Positions 44,718 through 53,864 of a stretch of DNA of 64,000 bases are shown here, in pieces (the first letter of the stretch is position 1; every line of letters begins with the position of its first letter). The notes under the pieces were generated by a model. The model had not been told where the DNA came from and ran no database searches. It saw only the letters and a list, made by a program, of their open reading frames with translations. The translations under genes and the position numbers were made by a program. Origin of the DNA: Bog-756 sp963824645 (lineage in GTDB: Bacteria; Actinomycetota; Acidimicrobiia; Acidimicrobiales; RAAP-2); assembly GCA_963824645.1 (NCBI GenBank), contig CAWGQC010000004.1, forward strand, positions 248,001 through 312,000, given 5' to 3'.

Positions 44718-44932
44718 CGGGGGTAGGTAGCCGCGGCAGTAGCGGCGACAGCCGCAGCCCAGCCGTCGGCCGACACCCCTTTCGCCCGGGTCGATGGCCC
44801 CTGAGCTGGTACTTCTCCCCGGAGGAGGGGTCGCCCCGGCCTCCATTCCCCACCATTTCCGTTGCATGTCGATGCGGTGACGAGTGCGTGAACTCACGGT
44901 GATGGGCCCTGTTTTCGGCGCAGGCGCAGGCG

Positions 44933-44938
44933 TAGACT
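44933..44938 (+). promoter_or_regulatory. -10 element in front of the structured RNA
   Basis: TAGACT fits the actinobacterial TANNNT -10 pattern and predicts transcription from about 44945, which is the 5' base of the long-range closing helix of the RNA at 44944-45224. No convincing -35 box is present. The 215 bp between the isomerase stop and this box show no gene. Confidence 0.5.
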
Positions 44939-44943
44939 CAACC

Positions 44944-45224
44944 CGTGAGCTGTGAGCGGGTCTGTGGTTGCAAGTCGATGCCAGTCGCAGGCGAAACGAC
45001 CCACGTAAGGCAACTCCTGGTTGCTGAGCATGGTGCGGCTTAGGAGTAAGACCTGCCCGCGGCGTCCCCGGCTGTCGGGGACGGGCGGAGAGGAGATGAC
45101 GTGTGCCAACAACGGCTCCGTAGGGACCCCGATCCCCATGGGTCGGTGCCGCCGGGGCCCGGTCACCAGTCTCGCAGCAGGCGAGTGTGGGGTCAAAGAC
45201 CAGGTCAGCCGCCCGCAGCTCACG
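44944..45224 (+). ncRNA. Large structured RNA upstream of hpf/raiA (candidate raiA-motif RNA)
   Basis: The 616-bp gap before the hibernation factor gene is dense with complementary segments. A closing helix of 9 bp joins 44944-44952 (CGTGAGCTG) to 45216-45224 (CAGCTCACG) across 263 nt and continues with CGGG/CCCG (44957-44960/45212-45215). Inside are a long hairpin, GTGG/CCAC (44964-44967/45001-45004) with GTCG/CGAC and GCC/GGC; GCAAC/GTTGC (45010-45014/45020-45024), whose loop TCCT can pair with AGGA at 45042-45045 as a pseudoknot; CGTCCCCG/CGGGGACG (45063-45070/45076-45083); GACCC/GGGTC (45125-45129/45140-45144); CTCGC/GCGAG (45171-45175/45181-45185); and GGTC/GACC (45191-45194/45198-45201). 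Known raiA-motif RNAs are large, pseudoknotted and often lie upstream of raiA in Actinobacteria and Firmicutes. Identity as raiA is inferred from position and architecture, not a covariance search. Confidence 0.72.
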
Positions 45225-45333
45225 AATAGACCCAGTAGATCATCATCCAGCAGTCCAGCACGAGCCTGACGACCGATCGGGAGGACCGGCCGACCACAGA
45301 GGAGCCACACCCAACACAACAGGAGGCGAGCAC

Positions 45334-45699
45334 GTGGATGTGAACATCGCGCACGGAAGAAGGATCGTGTCCGATCAAGTGAGAGCTCTTACCGAGGAGA
45401 AGATCCGACGGTTGGGCCACTTGTGTCCGGGGCTGGACCGGGCCGAGGTCCACTTCTCCGAAGAGCACAATCCGAGGATCGCCGACAAGGAGTGTTGCGA
45501 GGTCATCATCTTCGCCCCGGGACGTTCGCTCCGGGCCCGTGCGGCGGCGCCGCTCCCGCTGGTGGCGGTGGACCTGGTGGTGGAGAAGCTGGAGCACCAG
45601 CTGGAGAAGACCAAGGGACGGATCGTGGGCCGCAGCCACCCGCGCCGCCGGCCGGCCAACTCGGTCTCCATTCTCCGGGAGAGGGTGCGCACGGCCTGA
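45334..45699 (+). CDS. hpf: Ribosome hibernation promoting factor (HPF/RaiA)
   Basis: A 121-residue HPF/RaiA domain: MDVNIAHGRRIVSDQVRALTE at the N-terminus (read in two parts), HFSEEHNPRIADKECCEVI, LRARAAAPLPLVAVDLVVEKLEHQL. It binds the 30S decoding region and inactivates ribosomes in resting cells. Only the N-terminal domain is present; the C-terminal dimerisation domain of long HPF is missing, so it cannot form 100S dimers the long-HPF way. A perfect AGGAGG seven bases before the GTG fixes the start. It follows the structured RNA by 110 bp and precedes secA, as in many actinobacteria. Confidence 0.9.
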   Translation: MDVNIAHGRRIVSDQVRALTEEKIRRLGHLCPGLDRAEVHFSEEHNPRIADKECCEVIIFAPGRSLRARAAAPLPLVAVDLVVEKLEHQLEKTKGRIVGRSHPRRRPANSVSILRERVRTA

Positions 45700-45801
45700 C
45701 CGGCGCTGCTCCGAGGGGAGGAGCCCTCCTGTTCGGACCACCGATTGCCCCGAGTGTTTCTGCGGTCGGGGGGACGGGTCCGACGGTAGAGTGAGAATCC
45801 C

Positions 45802-48570
45802 ATGAGCGTGCTCACAAAGGTCCTCCGCGCTGGCGAGGGCAAGAAAGTCCGCCGGCTGGCCGAGCTGGTGCCCCTGGTCAACGCCCTCGAACCGGAGATG
45901 GAGAAGCGCTCCGACGAGGAGCTGCAGGCCCTCACCGCCGTGTTCCGCCAGCGGCTGGACAACGGGGAGTCCCTCGAGGACGTGCTGGTCGAGGCGTTCG
46001 CCCTGGTTCGGGAAGCGGCCTGGCGGGTCATCGGCCAACGCCATTTCGACGCCCAGGTGATGGGAGGGATGGCCCTCCATTTCGGTTGGATTGCCGAGAT
46101 GAAGACGGGGGAGGGGAAGACCCTGGTCTCCACCCTGCCCGTCTACCTCAATGCACTGGCCGGCAAGGGCGTCCACGTGGTCACCGTCAACGACTATCTG
46201 GCCACCCGCGACTCGGCCTGGATGGGCCAGCTCCACCAATTCCTCGGGCTGTCGGTGGGGCGGGTCGGACCGGACATCGACGAGGCCAGCGCCAAACGGG
46301 AGGCGTACCTCTCGGACGTGACCTACGGCACCAACACCGAGTTCGGCTTCGACTACCTGCGTGACAACATGGCCCGTTCCAAGGACGCCATGGTGCAACG
46401 CGGCCACCCCTACGCCATCGTCGACGAAGTGGACTCGATCCTGATCGACGAGGCCCGGACGCCGTTGATCATCTCCGGTCCGGCGGCCGAATCGGCCCAG
46501 CTCTACTACCAGTTCGCCGGAGTGGTACGCACCCTTCGGGCCGAGGAGGACTACGAGGTCGACGAAGAGAAGCGCATCGTCGTCCCCACCGAAAAGGGCA
46601 TCGAGAAGGTCGAAGGTCAGCTCGGGGTGAGCAACCTGTATGACGCCGTGGCCGTCAACTACGTGCACCACCTCACTCAGGCCCTGCTGGCCAAGGAGCT
46701 CTACCGCCGGGACAAGGACTATCTGGTGGCTCAGGGCGAGGTCAAGATCGTCGACGAGTTCACCGGACGCACCCTCGATGGCCGTCGGTGGTCGGACGGG
46801 CTGCATCAGGCGGTCGAGGCCAAGGAACGGGTACGGATCAAAGAGGAGAACCACACCTGGGCGACAGTCACCCTGCAGAACTACTTCCGTCTCTACGAAA
46901 AACTGGCCGGCATGACCGGGACGGCGGAGACCGAGGCGTCGGAGTTCGCCAACACCTACGACCTCCCGGTGGTGCCCATCCCGACCAACAAACCGTTGGT
47001 CCGCGAGGACAAGCCGGACCTCATCTACAAGTCCGAGGATGCCAAGTTCGCCGCCGTGGTCGACGACATCATCGAGCGCCACCAGCGCGGCCAGCCCGTG
47101 CTGGTGGGCACCGCCTCGGTGTCCAAGTCCGAGCACCTGTCGCGCCTGTTGGAGAAGAAGGGGATCACCCACGAGGTCCTCAACGCCAAGCAGCACTTCC
47201 GGGAGGCGGAGATTGTGGCCCAGGCCGGCCGGGTGGGGGGCGTGACCGTGGCCACCAACATGGCCGGCCGCGGCGTCGACATCATCCTGGGCGGCAATCC
47301 CGAGGGGCTGGCTGTCCGCGAGGCGGCCGGACGGGGCATCGATGTGACAACCGATGAGGGTGAAGCTGAGCTGGCGAAGATCCGGACGGAGTTCGAGAAG
47401 GTCTGTGAGGGCGAGGGCGACGAAGTCCGTTCGCTCGGTGGTCTCTACGTCCTGGGCAGCGAGCGACACGAGAGCCGGCGCATCGACAACCAGTTGCGGG
47501 GTCGTTCGGGCCGCCAGGGTGATCCGGGCGAGAGCCGTTTCTTCCTGTCCCTCGAGGACGACCTGATGCGGCTGTTCGCCACCGGCGCCATGAACTGGGT
47601 GATGGGTCGAGCCCTGCCCGATGAGGTTCCCATCGAGGCCAAGATGGTGACCAAGGCCATCGAGCGTGCCCAAAACACGGTGGAAGGGCGCAACGCCGAA
47701 TCCCGCAAGGACGTCCTCAAGTACGACGACGTGATGAACGAGCAGCGCAAGGTCATCTACCGTCGTCGCTACCAGATCATCGAAGGCGAGGACCTGCACG
47801 AGGAGACCGTCGAGCTGCTCGAGCAGACGCTGACCGAAGTGGTGGCTTCGTCGTGCCCGTCCGAGTACCCCGAGGAGTGGGACCTGGCCCGCCTGGTCAC
47901 CGAGGTGACTCAGTACTACCCCACCAAATTCGTAGCCGACGATCTGGCTGACGCCACCACCGTCGGCCAGGTGACCGAGTCGATCATCAGCGAGGCCCTC
48001 GAGCTCTATGCCGATCGGGACGAGACCATCCCCGGGGGCGAAGAGACGGCTCGCCAACTCGAGCGGGACATCATGCTGCAGATCATGGACCAGCGCTGGC
48101 AGGACCATCTGGCCGAGATGGACTACCTGCGGGAAGGCATCAACTTGCGGGCCATGGGTAACCAGGACCCGCTGGTGGCCTATCAGCGGGAGGGCTTTGC
48201 CATGTTCGGCAAGCTCATGGACGGCATCGCTGACGATTACCTCCGCTACGTCTTCCATGTGCAGGTGTTGACCGAGCCGGCCAACGAGCCGGACCTCGAC
48301 CGGGCCAACTACATCGCCGCCGACGACCCGGTGCAGGGGGACGGCGGTATCGCCGCGGCCTTCGCCGCCGCGGGCCCGGTGGAGATGGAAGAGCCGCTCA
48401 ACGGTGCCTCCGGCGGCGGCAACGGAGCTATGGCCGGGGTGCCCAACCTGGCCCCCGACGGCGAGACCCAACTGCCGATAGTCAAGTCCGACCGCGAGAA
48501 GATCGGGCGGAACGAACCGTGTTGGTGCGGAAGCGGTAAGAAATTCAAGCTCTGCCACGGCGCCAACTGA
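45802..48570 (+). CDS. secA: Preprotein translocase ATPase SecA
   Basis: A 922-residue SecA: Walker A KTGEGKT (101-107), DEVDSILIDEA (208-218), VATNMAGRGVDIILGG, the QLRGRSGRQGDPG motif, the helical scaffold and wing domains and a C-terminal SEC-C zinc motif (CWCGSGKKFKLCH, about 907-919). It drives protein export through SecYEG. TAGAGT lies 9 nt before the ATG, with no clear ribosome binding site, so expression may be from its own near-leaderless promoter. prfB follows after one base. Confidence 0.97.
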   Translation: MSVLTKVLRAGEGKKVRRLAELVPLVNALEPEMEKRSDEELQALTAVFRQRLDNGESLEDVLVEAFALVREAAWRVIGQRHFDAQVMGGMALHFGWIAEMKTGEGKTLVSTLPVYLNALAGKGVHVVTVNDYLATRDSAWMGQLHQFLGLSVGRVGPDIDEASAKREAYLSDVTYGTNTEFGFDYLRDNMARSKDAMVQRGHPYAIVDEVDSILIDEARTPLIISGPAAESAQLYYQFAGVVRTLRAEEDYEVDEEKRIVVPTEKGIEKVEGQLGVSNLYDAVAVNYVHHLTQALLAKELYRRDKDYLVAQGEVKIVDEFTGRTLDGRRWSDGLHQAVEAKERVRIKEENHTWATVTLQNYFRLYEKLAGMTGTAETEASEFANTYDLPVVPIPTNKPLVREDKPDLIYKSEDAKFAAVVDDIIERHQRGQPVLVGTASVSKSEHLSRLLEKKGITHEVLNAKQHFREAEIVAQAGRVGGVTVATNMAGRGVDIILGGNPEGLAVREAAGRGIDVTTDEGEAELAKIRTEFEKVCEGEGDEVRSLGGLYVLGSERHESRRIDNQLRGRSGRQGDPGESRFFLSLEDDLMRLFATGAMNWVMGRALPDEVPIEAKMVTKAIERAQNTVEGRNAESRKDVLKYDDVMNEQRKVIYRRRYQIIEGEDLHEETVELLEQTLTEVVASSCPSEYPEEWDLARLVTEVTQYYPTKFVADDLADATTVGQVTESIISEALELYADRDETIPGGEETARQLERDIMLQIMDQRWQDHLAEMDYLREGINLRAMGNQDPLVAYQREGFAMFGKLMDGIADDYLRYVFHVQVLTEPANEPDLDRANYIAADDPVQGDGGIAAAFAAAGPVEMEEPLNGASGGGNGAMAGVPNLAPDGETQLPIVKSDREKIGRNEPCWCGSGKKFKLCHGAN

Positions 48571-48571
48571 G

Positions 48572-49732
48572 ATGGCCCCGGCGGCAAACCCCCGCGGGGG
48601 GGCGGGCGAGCCCGACCGCGTTGACATCCCGAGTGCCTTAAAAGCCCTGGCCGACCGGTTTAGCGAGGCCGAACGCCTGATGGGGCGGGAGTACCTGATC
48701 GAACGGCGCGCCGAACTGGAGAAGGCGGCATCTGAGCCGGGGCTGTGGGACGACGCCGACAACGCCCGGGCCGTTACCACCGAGCTCGGTCAGGTCAACG
48801 AGGATCTCGAACAGCTGTCCTCGCTGGCCGAACAGCTCTCCGATGCGGAGACCCTCAATGAATTGATCGAAGAGGAGGCGGACGACTCGTTACGTCCCGA
48901 GATCGAGGAGACACTCGACCAGATCGACCGGCGCCTCCGGGGCATCGAGCTGCGTTCGTTGTTCGCCGGTGCCCACGACGTCAACGACGCCGTGGCCGAG
49001 ATCCACGCCGGGGCGGGGGGTACCGACGCCCAGGACTGGGCCGAAATGATGTTGCGCATGTACACCCGTTGGGCCGAGCGCAGTGGCTTCGACTTCGAGG
49101 TGGAGGAAGCCACACCGGGGCAGGAGGCCGGTCTGTTGTCGGCCACTTTCATCGTCAAGGGGCGCTACGCCTTCGGACAGCTGTCGGCCGAACGAGGCGT
49201 GCACCGGTTGGTGCGCATCTCGCCTTTCGACGCCCAACACCGTCGTCAGACCAGCTTTGCCTCACTCGACGTCGTCCCCTTCATCGAGGACGTCTCCGAT
49301 GAAGTGGTCATCGACGAGAAGGACCTCCGCATCGACACCTACCGTTCGTCGGGTGCCGGTGGTCAGCACGTCAACAAGACCGACTCGGCCGTCCGGCTCA
49401 CCCACTTGCCCACCGGGATCGTGGTGTCGTGTCAGAACCAACGGAGCCAGCACCAGAACAAGGCCAAGGCCATGCAGGTGCTGGGAGCCAAGCTGGCCGA
49501 GAGGCAGCGGGCCGAGCACCAGGCCACCTTGGACCAGTTGTCGGGGGACCGGGCCGACAACGCCTGGGGTAATCAGATCCGGTCCTACGTCCTGGCTCCC
49601 TATCAGTTGGTCAAGGACCTGCGGAGCAACGAGGAGACAGGGAACGTCGAGGCGGTACTGGACGGCGACCTCGGTGCCTTCATCGAAGCCGAGTTGCGCC
49701 GGCGGGCCGAAGGGCGTCGCCAGGAAATGTGA
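48572..49732 (+). CDS. prfB: Peptide chain release factor 2
   Basis: A 386-residue class I release factor: the stop-codon-reading SPF tripeptide (217-219) identifies RF2 (UGA/UAA) and the GGQ motif (263-265) catalyses peptide release. The gene is a single uninterrupted frame, without the programmed +1 frameshift seen in Escherichia coli prfB. It starts one base after the secA stop. About 20 extra residues precede the usual N-terminus. Confidence 0.96.
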   Translation: MAPAANPRGGAGEPDRVDIPSALKALADRFSEAERLMGREYLIERRAELEKAASEPGLWDDADNARAVTTELGQVNEDLEQLSSLAEQLSDAETLNELIEEEADDSLRPEIEETLDQIDRRLRGIELRSLFAGAHDVNDAVAEIHAGAGGTDAQDWAEMMLRMYTRWAERSGFDFEVEEATPGQEAGLLSATFIVKGRYAFGQLSAERGVHRLVRISPFDAQHRRQTSFASLDVVPFIEDVSDEVVIDEKDLRIDTYRSSGAGGQHVNKTDSAVRLTHLPTGIVVSCQNQRSQHQNKAKAMQVLGAKLAERQRAEHQATLDQLSGDRADNAWGNQIRSYVLAPYQLVKDLRSNEETGNVEAVLDGDLGAFIEAELRRRAEGRRQEM

Positions 49733-49922
49733 TGGGCGCCCCGGCACCGCACCGTGCCGGTCCCATGCCGGCATCATCGGGAGACCGCGGGAATGCCCGC
49801 CGCACGCCCACGTCAGTGGAGGTCACGGGGGCTGAACCAAATGAGGTGGGCAGGGGGGTAACATTGATCGGAATGGGTAACGCGCCTCCGAACAAGGCCC
49901 CTTCCATCGTGACCCCTCTCTC

Positions 49923-50699
49923 ATGATCAAGTTCGAGAACGTCACCAAGACGTACAAGGGATCGACGGTCGCTCTGCAGGATTGCACCGTCGAGATCGAC
50001 AAGGGAGAGTTCGTCTTTCTGGTCGGTCCGTCCGGCTCGGGGAAGACCACTTTCATCCGCCTGCTGCTCAGGGAGGAGATGCCTGACTCCGGGCGCATCT
50101 GGGAAGCGGGCAAGGAGATCGGCCATCTGGCCAAATGGCGGATCCCCTACCTCCGGCGCAACATCGGCTGTGTGTTCCAGGACTTCCGGTTGCTGCCCAA
50201 CAAGACGGTCTTCGAGAACGTGGCCTTCGCCCTCGAGGTGATCGGCCGGCCCAAGCACGTGATCGCCCTCCAGGTCCCCCAGGTGCTCGATCTGGTCGGG
50301 TTGGCCAAAAAGCGGGACAACCTCCCCCACGAACTGTCCGGCGGTGAGCAGCAACGGGTGGCTGTGGCCCGGGCCTTCGTGAACCGACCGCTGATCCTGT
50401 TGGCCGACGAGCCGACCGGCAACCTCGACCCCACCACCAGTCTGGGGATCATGCGTCTGCTCGACCGCATCAACCGCACCGGCACCACCGTCATCGTGGC
50501 CACCCACGACGCCGGCATGGTCGACCAGATGCGCCGACGGGTCATCGAGTTGGATCGGGGACTGCTGGTGCGCGATCAGGCGCACGGGGTCTACGGCATC
50601 GACAGTGCGGCCACCCTGGCCGGCGCCGGCGCCACCCCGGGGGTGTCGGCGGAACAGGCCCTGGAAGAGTTCCCCGACAACTACGCCGCCCGTACCTGA
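49923..50699 (+). CDS. ftsE: Cell division ATP-binding protein FtsE
   Basis: A 258-residue ABC ATPase: Walker A GPSGSGKT (35-42), Q-loop CVFQDFRLLPNKTVFENVAFAL, signature LSGGEQQR, Walker B ILLADEPTG and ATHD switch histidine. FtsE with FtsX forms the complex that activates peptidoglycan hydrolases at division. The C-terminal 35 residues are an extension beyond the normal 229-residue family length. The ATG follows a 190-bp gap with a TAACAT box, so it may have its own promoter. ftsX overlaps the stop. Confidence 0.95.
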   Translation: MIKFENVTKTYKGSTVALQDCTVEIDKGEFVFLVGPSGSGKTTFIRLLLREEMPDSGRIWEAGKEIGHLAKWRIPYLRRNIGCVFQDFRLLPNKTVFENVAFALEVIGRPKHVIALQVPQVLDLVGLAKKRDNLPHELSGGEQQRVAVARAFVNRPLILLADEPTGNLDPTTSLGIMRLLDRINRTGTTVIVATHDAGMVDQMRRRVIELDRGLLVRDQAHGVYGIDSAATLAGAGATPGVSAEQALEEFPDNYAART

Positions 50700-51589
50700 T
50701 GCCCCTTTCGGCCGGCTACGTCTCGCGGGAGGCTGTCACCAACCTGTGGCGCAACCGTCTCATGACGGTGGCCGCCATCCTCACGGTGGCCGTGTCATTG
50801 GCCCTGGTGGGTTCCTCGTTGCTCCTCAAGCAGGGGGCCTCCAAGGCCACCGTGCAGTGGCAGAACGGGGTTCAGGCCATCGTGTGGGTCAATCCCACGG
50901 CGTCGCCCACGCAGACCTCGGCCATCAGCAACCAGCTCAAGATGTCGCCGTACATCAAGTCCTGCACCTACCGGACCCAGGGCTACGACTACAGCGAAGC
51001 CAAAAGCATCCTGCCGGCCGACGAGCTGGGGGCCACCACCGAGTCGGACTACCCCTCCTCCTACCGGTGCGTGCTCAACGACCCCTCGCAGGCCCCGGCC
51101 GTCTACCAGGCCTTCAACGGCAAGCCGGGCGTGTACGGCGTCAAGTATCCGGGCCAGCAGATCAAGACCATGCAGAGTGTCATCCGTATCCTGCAGTGGG
51201 TGTTCCTTTCGGTGGCGGTGGTGCTGCTGTTGTCGGCCTCGGTGCTCATCCTCAACACCATCCGCATGGCCATCTTCGCCCGCCGTCGCGAGGTATCGGT
51301 CATGAAGCTGGTTGGTGCCACCAACTGGTTCATCCGATTACCGTTCATGACCGAGGGACTGATCCAGGGGCTGCTCGGCGCGGTGGTGGCCGTCCTGGTG
51401 GTGCTGGCCCTCTACTGGGGCATCGGTCTCGACGCCACCAAAAACGCCGCCAATCAGGGCAACATCATCGTGCAGATGTCGCTGAGCGGCTGGGAGGTGA
51501 CCGGCACCTGTGTGCTGGTGGCCTTGGTCGGGGTCGGCGTGGGTGTGATCGGCTCGGCCTTCGCCGTGCGCCGATTCCTCGACGTCTGA
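50699..51589 (+). CDS. ftsX: Cell division protein FtsX
   Basis: A 296-residue membrane protein with the FtsX plan: cytoplasmic start SREAVTNLWRNRLMT, first transmembrane helix about 22-45, an extracytoplasmic domain of about 125 residues containing two cysteines, then three helices near 175-290 with the conserved RREVSVMKLVGATNWFIR between them. The extracytoplasmic domain contacts a peptidoglycan hydrolase. Its ATG shares one base with the ftsE TGA. smpB, which often follows in other actinobacteria, is absent here. Confidence 0.95.
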   Translation: MPLSAGYVSREAVTNLWRNRLMTVAAILTVAVSLALVGSSLLLKQGASKATVQWQNGVQAIVWVNPTASPTQTSAISNQLKMSPYIKSCTYRTQGYDYSEAKSILPADELGATTESDYPSSYRCVLNDPSQAPAVYQAFNGKPGVYGVKYPGQQIKTMQSVIRILQWVFLSVAVVLLLSASVLILNTIRMAIFARRREVSVMKLVGATNWFIRLPFMTEGLIQGLLGAVVAVLVVLALYWGIGLDATKNAANQGNIIVQMSLSGWEVTGTCVLVALVGVGVGVIGSAFAVRRFLDV

Positions 51590-51642
51590 CCGAGCTCCCG
51601 CGGCGTCCCTCTTCATAGGGGGAATCGACCCGCCTCCGAATG

Positions 51643-51658
51643 CCGGCGGCACCGCCGG
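51643..51658 (+). terminator. Hairpin after ftsX
   Basis: CCGGCGG and CCGCCGG arms (51643-51649, 51652-51658) form a compact GC-rich hairpin about 55 bp after the ftsX stop, followed by GGTAAATAA. No T-run is present. Confidence 0.5.
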
Positions 51659-51697
51659 GGTAAATAAGCCCTCGGCCATCACCGATCGGAGCCACCT

Positions 51698-52192
51698 GTG
51701 TCACGAAGCCGTCCCCAATTCCATCACAAGGCCAGTCACGCCGTTTCCAACACCACCACCCTGCTGGGTTCGTTTTCGGCCATAGGCATGGCCCTGGCCC
51801 TGGTGGTCATCTGGGCGGTGGGCCTGCTGGTGGTCAACGGCGGTGTGTTCAACGCCCACTACGAGATGGTGATCACCTCGATCACCACCCTCATCACCTT
51901 CGTCATGGTGTTCATCATCCAATCGACCCAGAACCGGGAGAGCCGGGCCATGCAGACCAAGCTGGACGCCCTGCTCATCGCCCAGAGGGGATTGGACGAG
52001 GGAGACCTTCTCGGCCTGGAGGACAAGCCCGACGCCACCATCAAGGACGTCCAGTCCGACGTCCACGATGGGGAGCGGCAGGTCCCCGTGGAACGACAGC
52101 GCATCGTCATCAGCGGCAATGTGGGTGTGCGACCCGCAGAGCACCGGACCGGGGATAGGCCGTCAGGAGTGGAGACGGAGTCGGACGGCTAG
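51698..52192 (+). CDS. Low-affinity iron permease family membrane protein
   Basis: A 164-residue protein with two hydrophobic helices (about 28-49 and 57-77) and the family string VITSITTLITFVMVFIIQSTQNRES, then MQTKLDALLIA, matching the low-affinity iron permease (Fet4-type, pfam04120) proteins of bacteria. Real transport activity of these short bacterial forms is doubtful. A hydrophilic tail of about 60 residues follows. The GTG start has only a weak GGAG upstream. It is the last gene of the rightward block that began at hpf. Confidence 0.82.
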   Translation: MSRSRPQFHHKASHAVSNTTTLLGSFSAIGMALALVVIWAVGLLVVNGGVFNAHYEMVITSITTLITFVMVFIIQSTQNRESRAMQTKLDALLIAQRGLDEGDLLGLEDKPDATIKDVQSDVHDGERQVPVERQRIVISGNVGVRPAEHRTGDRPSGVETESDG

Positions 52193-52250
52193 GGGCTGAC
52201 CGGGCCGGTCCCCGCCGGGGTGCCCTCCTCTCAGCCGAGGTTCGCCAATC

Positions 52251-53738
52251 TCAGCCGAGGGGGGCCAGCGGGGATGGTGGACAGGTGTCGATCGGCTCCT
52301 GTCCGGCCACCCGCTCGCCGATCCACTGGAGGATGACCGGCTGGGCGGACTCCAGGGCCCCCTGGTGGCCCGCCCCGGGCACGGTCAGGTAGCGCACCCG
52401 GTCGTTCTGTTCACCGCAGAGGCTGTCGGTCACCAGCCGGGTCGTCGAGGTGTAGGGGACGAGATTGTCGGCTGTGCCCTGGACGACCAGCATCGGCGCC
52501 GTGGTGGGGGCCTGGCCGGGCTGGTTGGCCACATCGGCGGCGTGCAGCGCCGGGTCGGTGCTCCACTCGGTCCGGAAGAGCCGATCGGCGGGTGTGCCGT
52601 CGTAGGCGGCGTCGATGGTTCCACTGCACGACGTGGTCAGCACCGCCGCCCGGCCCACGGCCTGGTCGGTCAGCACCGAGCTGAGTGAGATGTTCCCGTA
52701 GGTGTCGGCCCAGGCGCTGAGGGCCATGACGGCGAACCCGGCATCGGGGTCGTCACGGTTGCCCGGTACGACCGGAGCCAGTTCGGTGATGGAGGCGACC
52801 GGGGCCACCGCCACCACCCCCTCCAGGTAGAGCTCGGGGGCGTAGGACGGTGCGATCTGTCCGGCGAACAGCGCGGCCTGACCTCCCTGGGAGTAGCCCA
52901 CCACCAGCACCCGATTGGAGGCGGCCCGCCCCACGAGGTTGCGGGCGGCCCGGGCCATGTCGAGGACCGATTGGGCCTCGCTTTGGCCGACCAGGTAGGG
53001 GTCGGGTCCCGGTACGCCGAGCCCGGGATAGTCGGTGGCCACCACCATCATCCGCGCCTCGACCAGGGCCGCCAGCGAAGGGATGCCGCTCACCCCCGAC
53101 AGGGAGGGGGCACAGCCGGCGGCCAGACCGGTCGTCCCATGGGCCCAGCTGACGATGGGGAAGCCCTCGGGGGGTGGGACGCCACCGGGCACCACGATCA
53201 CCCCCGACACGGCCACCAGGCTCCCCGACAGCGAGGTCGAGTCGTAGATGACCCGATAGGCGGTGGTCCCGAGCGGGAGCCCACCGGGCGCCTCGATGAC
53301 CTCCGAGCGGAGGAGGGAGCCGGGCGGGGCGGGGCTCAAGGTGGGCGATGCGGCATAGAAGGCGGTCACCCCGGCCTTCTGCCCTCGGTCGGTGGGCCCG
53401 GGGTCTCGGTCGTGGGCCGGGCCCGATACCGTGCCGGCGCGGCTGGAGGCGGGGTGGACCCGATTGGTGCCACCGGCCGGCCCCGCGGTGGTCGACCACG
53501 GGGAGGGAAGGGTGATGGCGGGGGCCAGCGCACTGGCCGGGGGGTACCGACCGGGAAGGAGAGTCGACGGCACCCGGTTGCCCGGCGGCGGGGGCGTCGA
53601 GGCACCGAGTGAGGTGCTGCAGGCCGCGGCCAGAAGAGCCAGGGCGCCCGAGGCCATGGCCGCCGCTGCCCGCCGCCTCCGGACCCTCGCTGTGGGACGC
53701 TCTGTTGGCACCCCGCCCCCGGGCCCCGTGACCACCAT
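52251..53738 (-). CDS. Secreted lipase-like alpha/beta hydrolase (lipoprotein)
   Basis: A 495-residue protein with an N-terminal signal (RVRRRR, then MASGALALLAAACST) ending in a lipobox with Cys at about residue 40, so probably a lipoprotein. A Pro-rich linker leads to a LIP-type secretory lipase domain: YRVIYDST, VSWAHGTTG, the nucleophile motif VVGYSQGGQAAL, and the acid/His end near VVQGTADNLVPY and GAGHQGA. It should hydrolyse esters outside the cell. The start at 53738 is uncertain; the open frame runs much further upstream but that part is antisense to other genes and not coding. Confidence 0.87.
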   Translation of the reverse strand: MVVTGPGGGVPTERPTARVRRRRAAAAMASGALALLAAACSTSLGASTPPPPGNRVPSTLLPGRYPPASALAPAITLPSPWSTTAGPAGGTNRVHPASSRAGTVSGPAHDRDPGPTDRGQKAGVTAFYAASPTLSPAPPGSLLRSEVIEAPGGLPLGTTAYRVIYDSTSLSGSLVAVSGVIVVPGGVPPPEGFPIVSWAHGTTGLAAGCAPSLSGVSGIPSLAALVEARMMVVATDYPGLGVPGPDPYLVGQSEAQSVLDMARAARNLVGRAASNRVLVVGYSQGGQAALFAGQIAPSYAPELYLEGVVAVAPVASITELAPVVPGNRDDPDAGFAVMALSAWADTYGNISLSSVLTDQAVGRAAVLTTSCSGTIDAAYDGTPADRLFRTEWSTDPALHAADVANQPGQAPTTAPMLVVQGTADNLVPYTSTTRLVTDSLCGEQNDRVRYLTVPGAGHQGALESAQPVILQWIGERVAGQEPIDTCPPSPLAPLG

Positions 53739-53864
53739 TCCCGAGGACGCTACCCCGGGTGGGTGCGCCGGCGCCGCTTCACCGTCACCCGCGGGGGCGG
53801 ACGGGCACGGCGACCGGAGTGAGCCGCCCTGTCCCCGAGCGGCGCCCCCTACGCTCAGGTCGGG

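Noticed and set aside
45042..45060. A stretch similar to the cobalamin riboswitch core (GACCTGCCCG)
   Set aside because: The rest of the B12-box architecture is missing, the downstream genes have no B12 link, and the long-range helix fits a different RNA.
44944..45224. tmRNA, RNase P RNA or SRP RNA at this position
   Set aside because: None of their conserved strings (tmRNA tRNA-like ends, RNase P CR motifs, SRP GNAR/GGAA tetraloop region) are present.
45220..48780. An open frame of 1186 codons on the minus strand opposite secA
   Set aside because: It mirrors secA codon structure (GC-rich third positions give long antisense frames), has no recognisable domain, and secA itself is unambiguous.
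48572..49732. Programmed frameshift in prfB
   Set aside because: The reading frame is continuous from the start to the stop, with no internal TGA and no Shine-Dalgarno-like stimulator needed.
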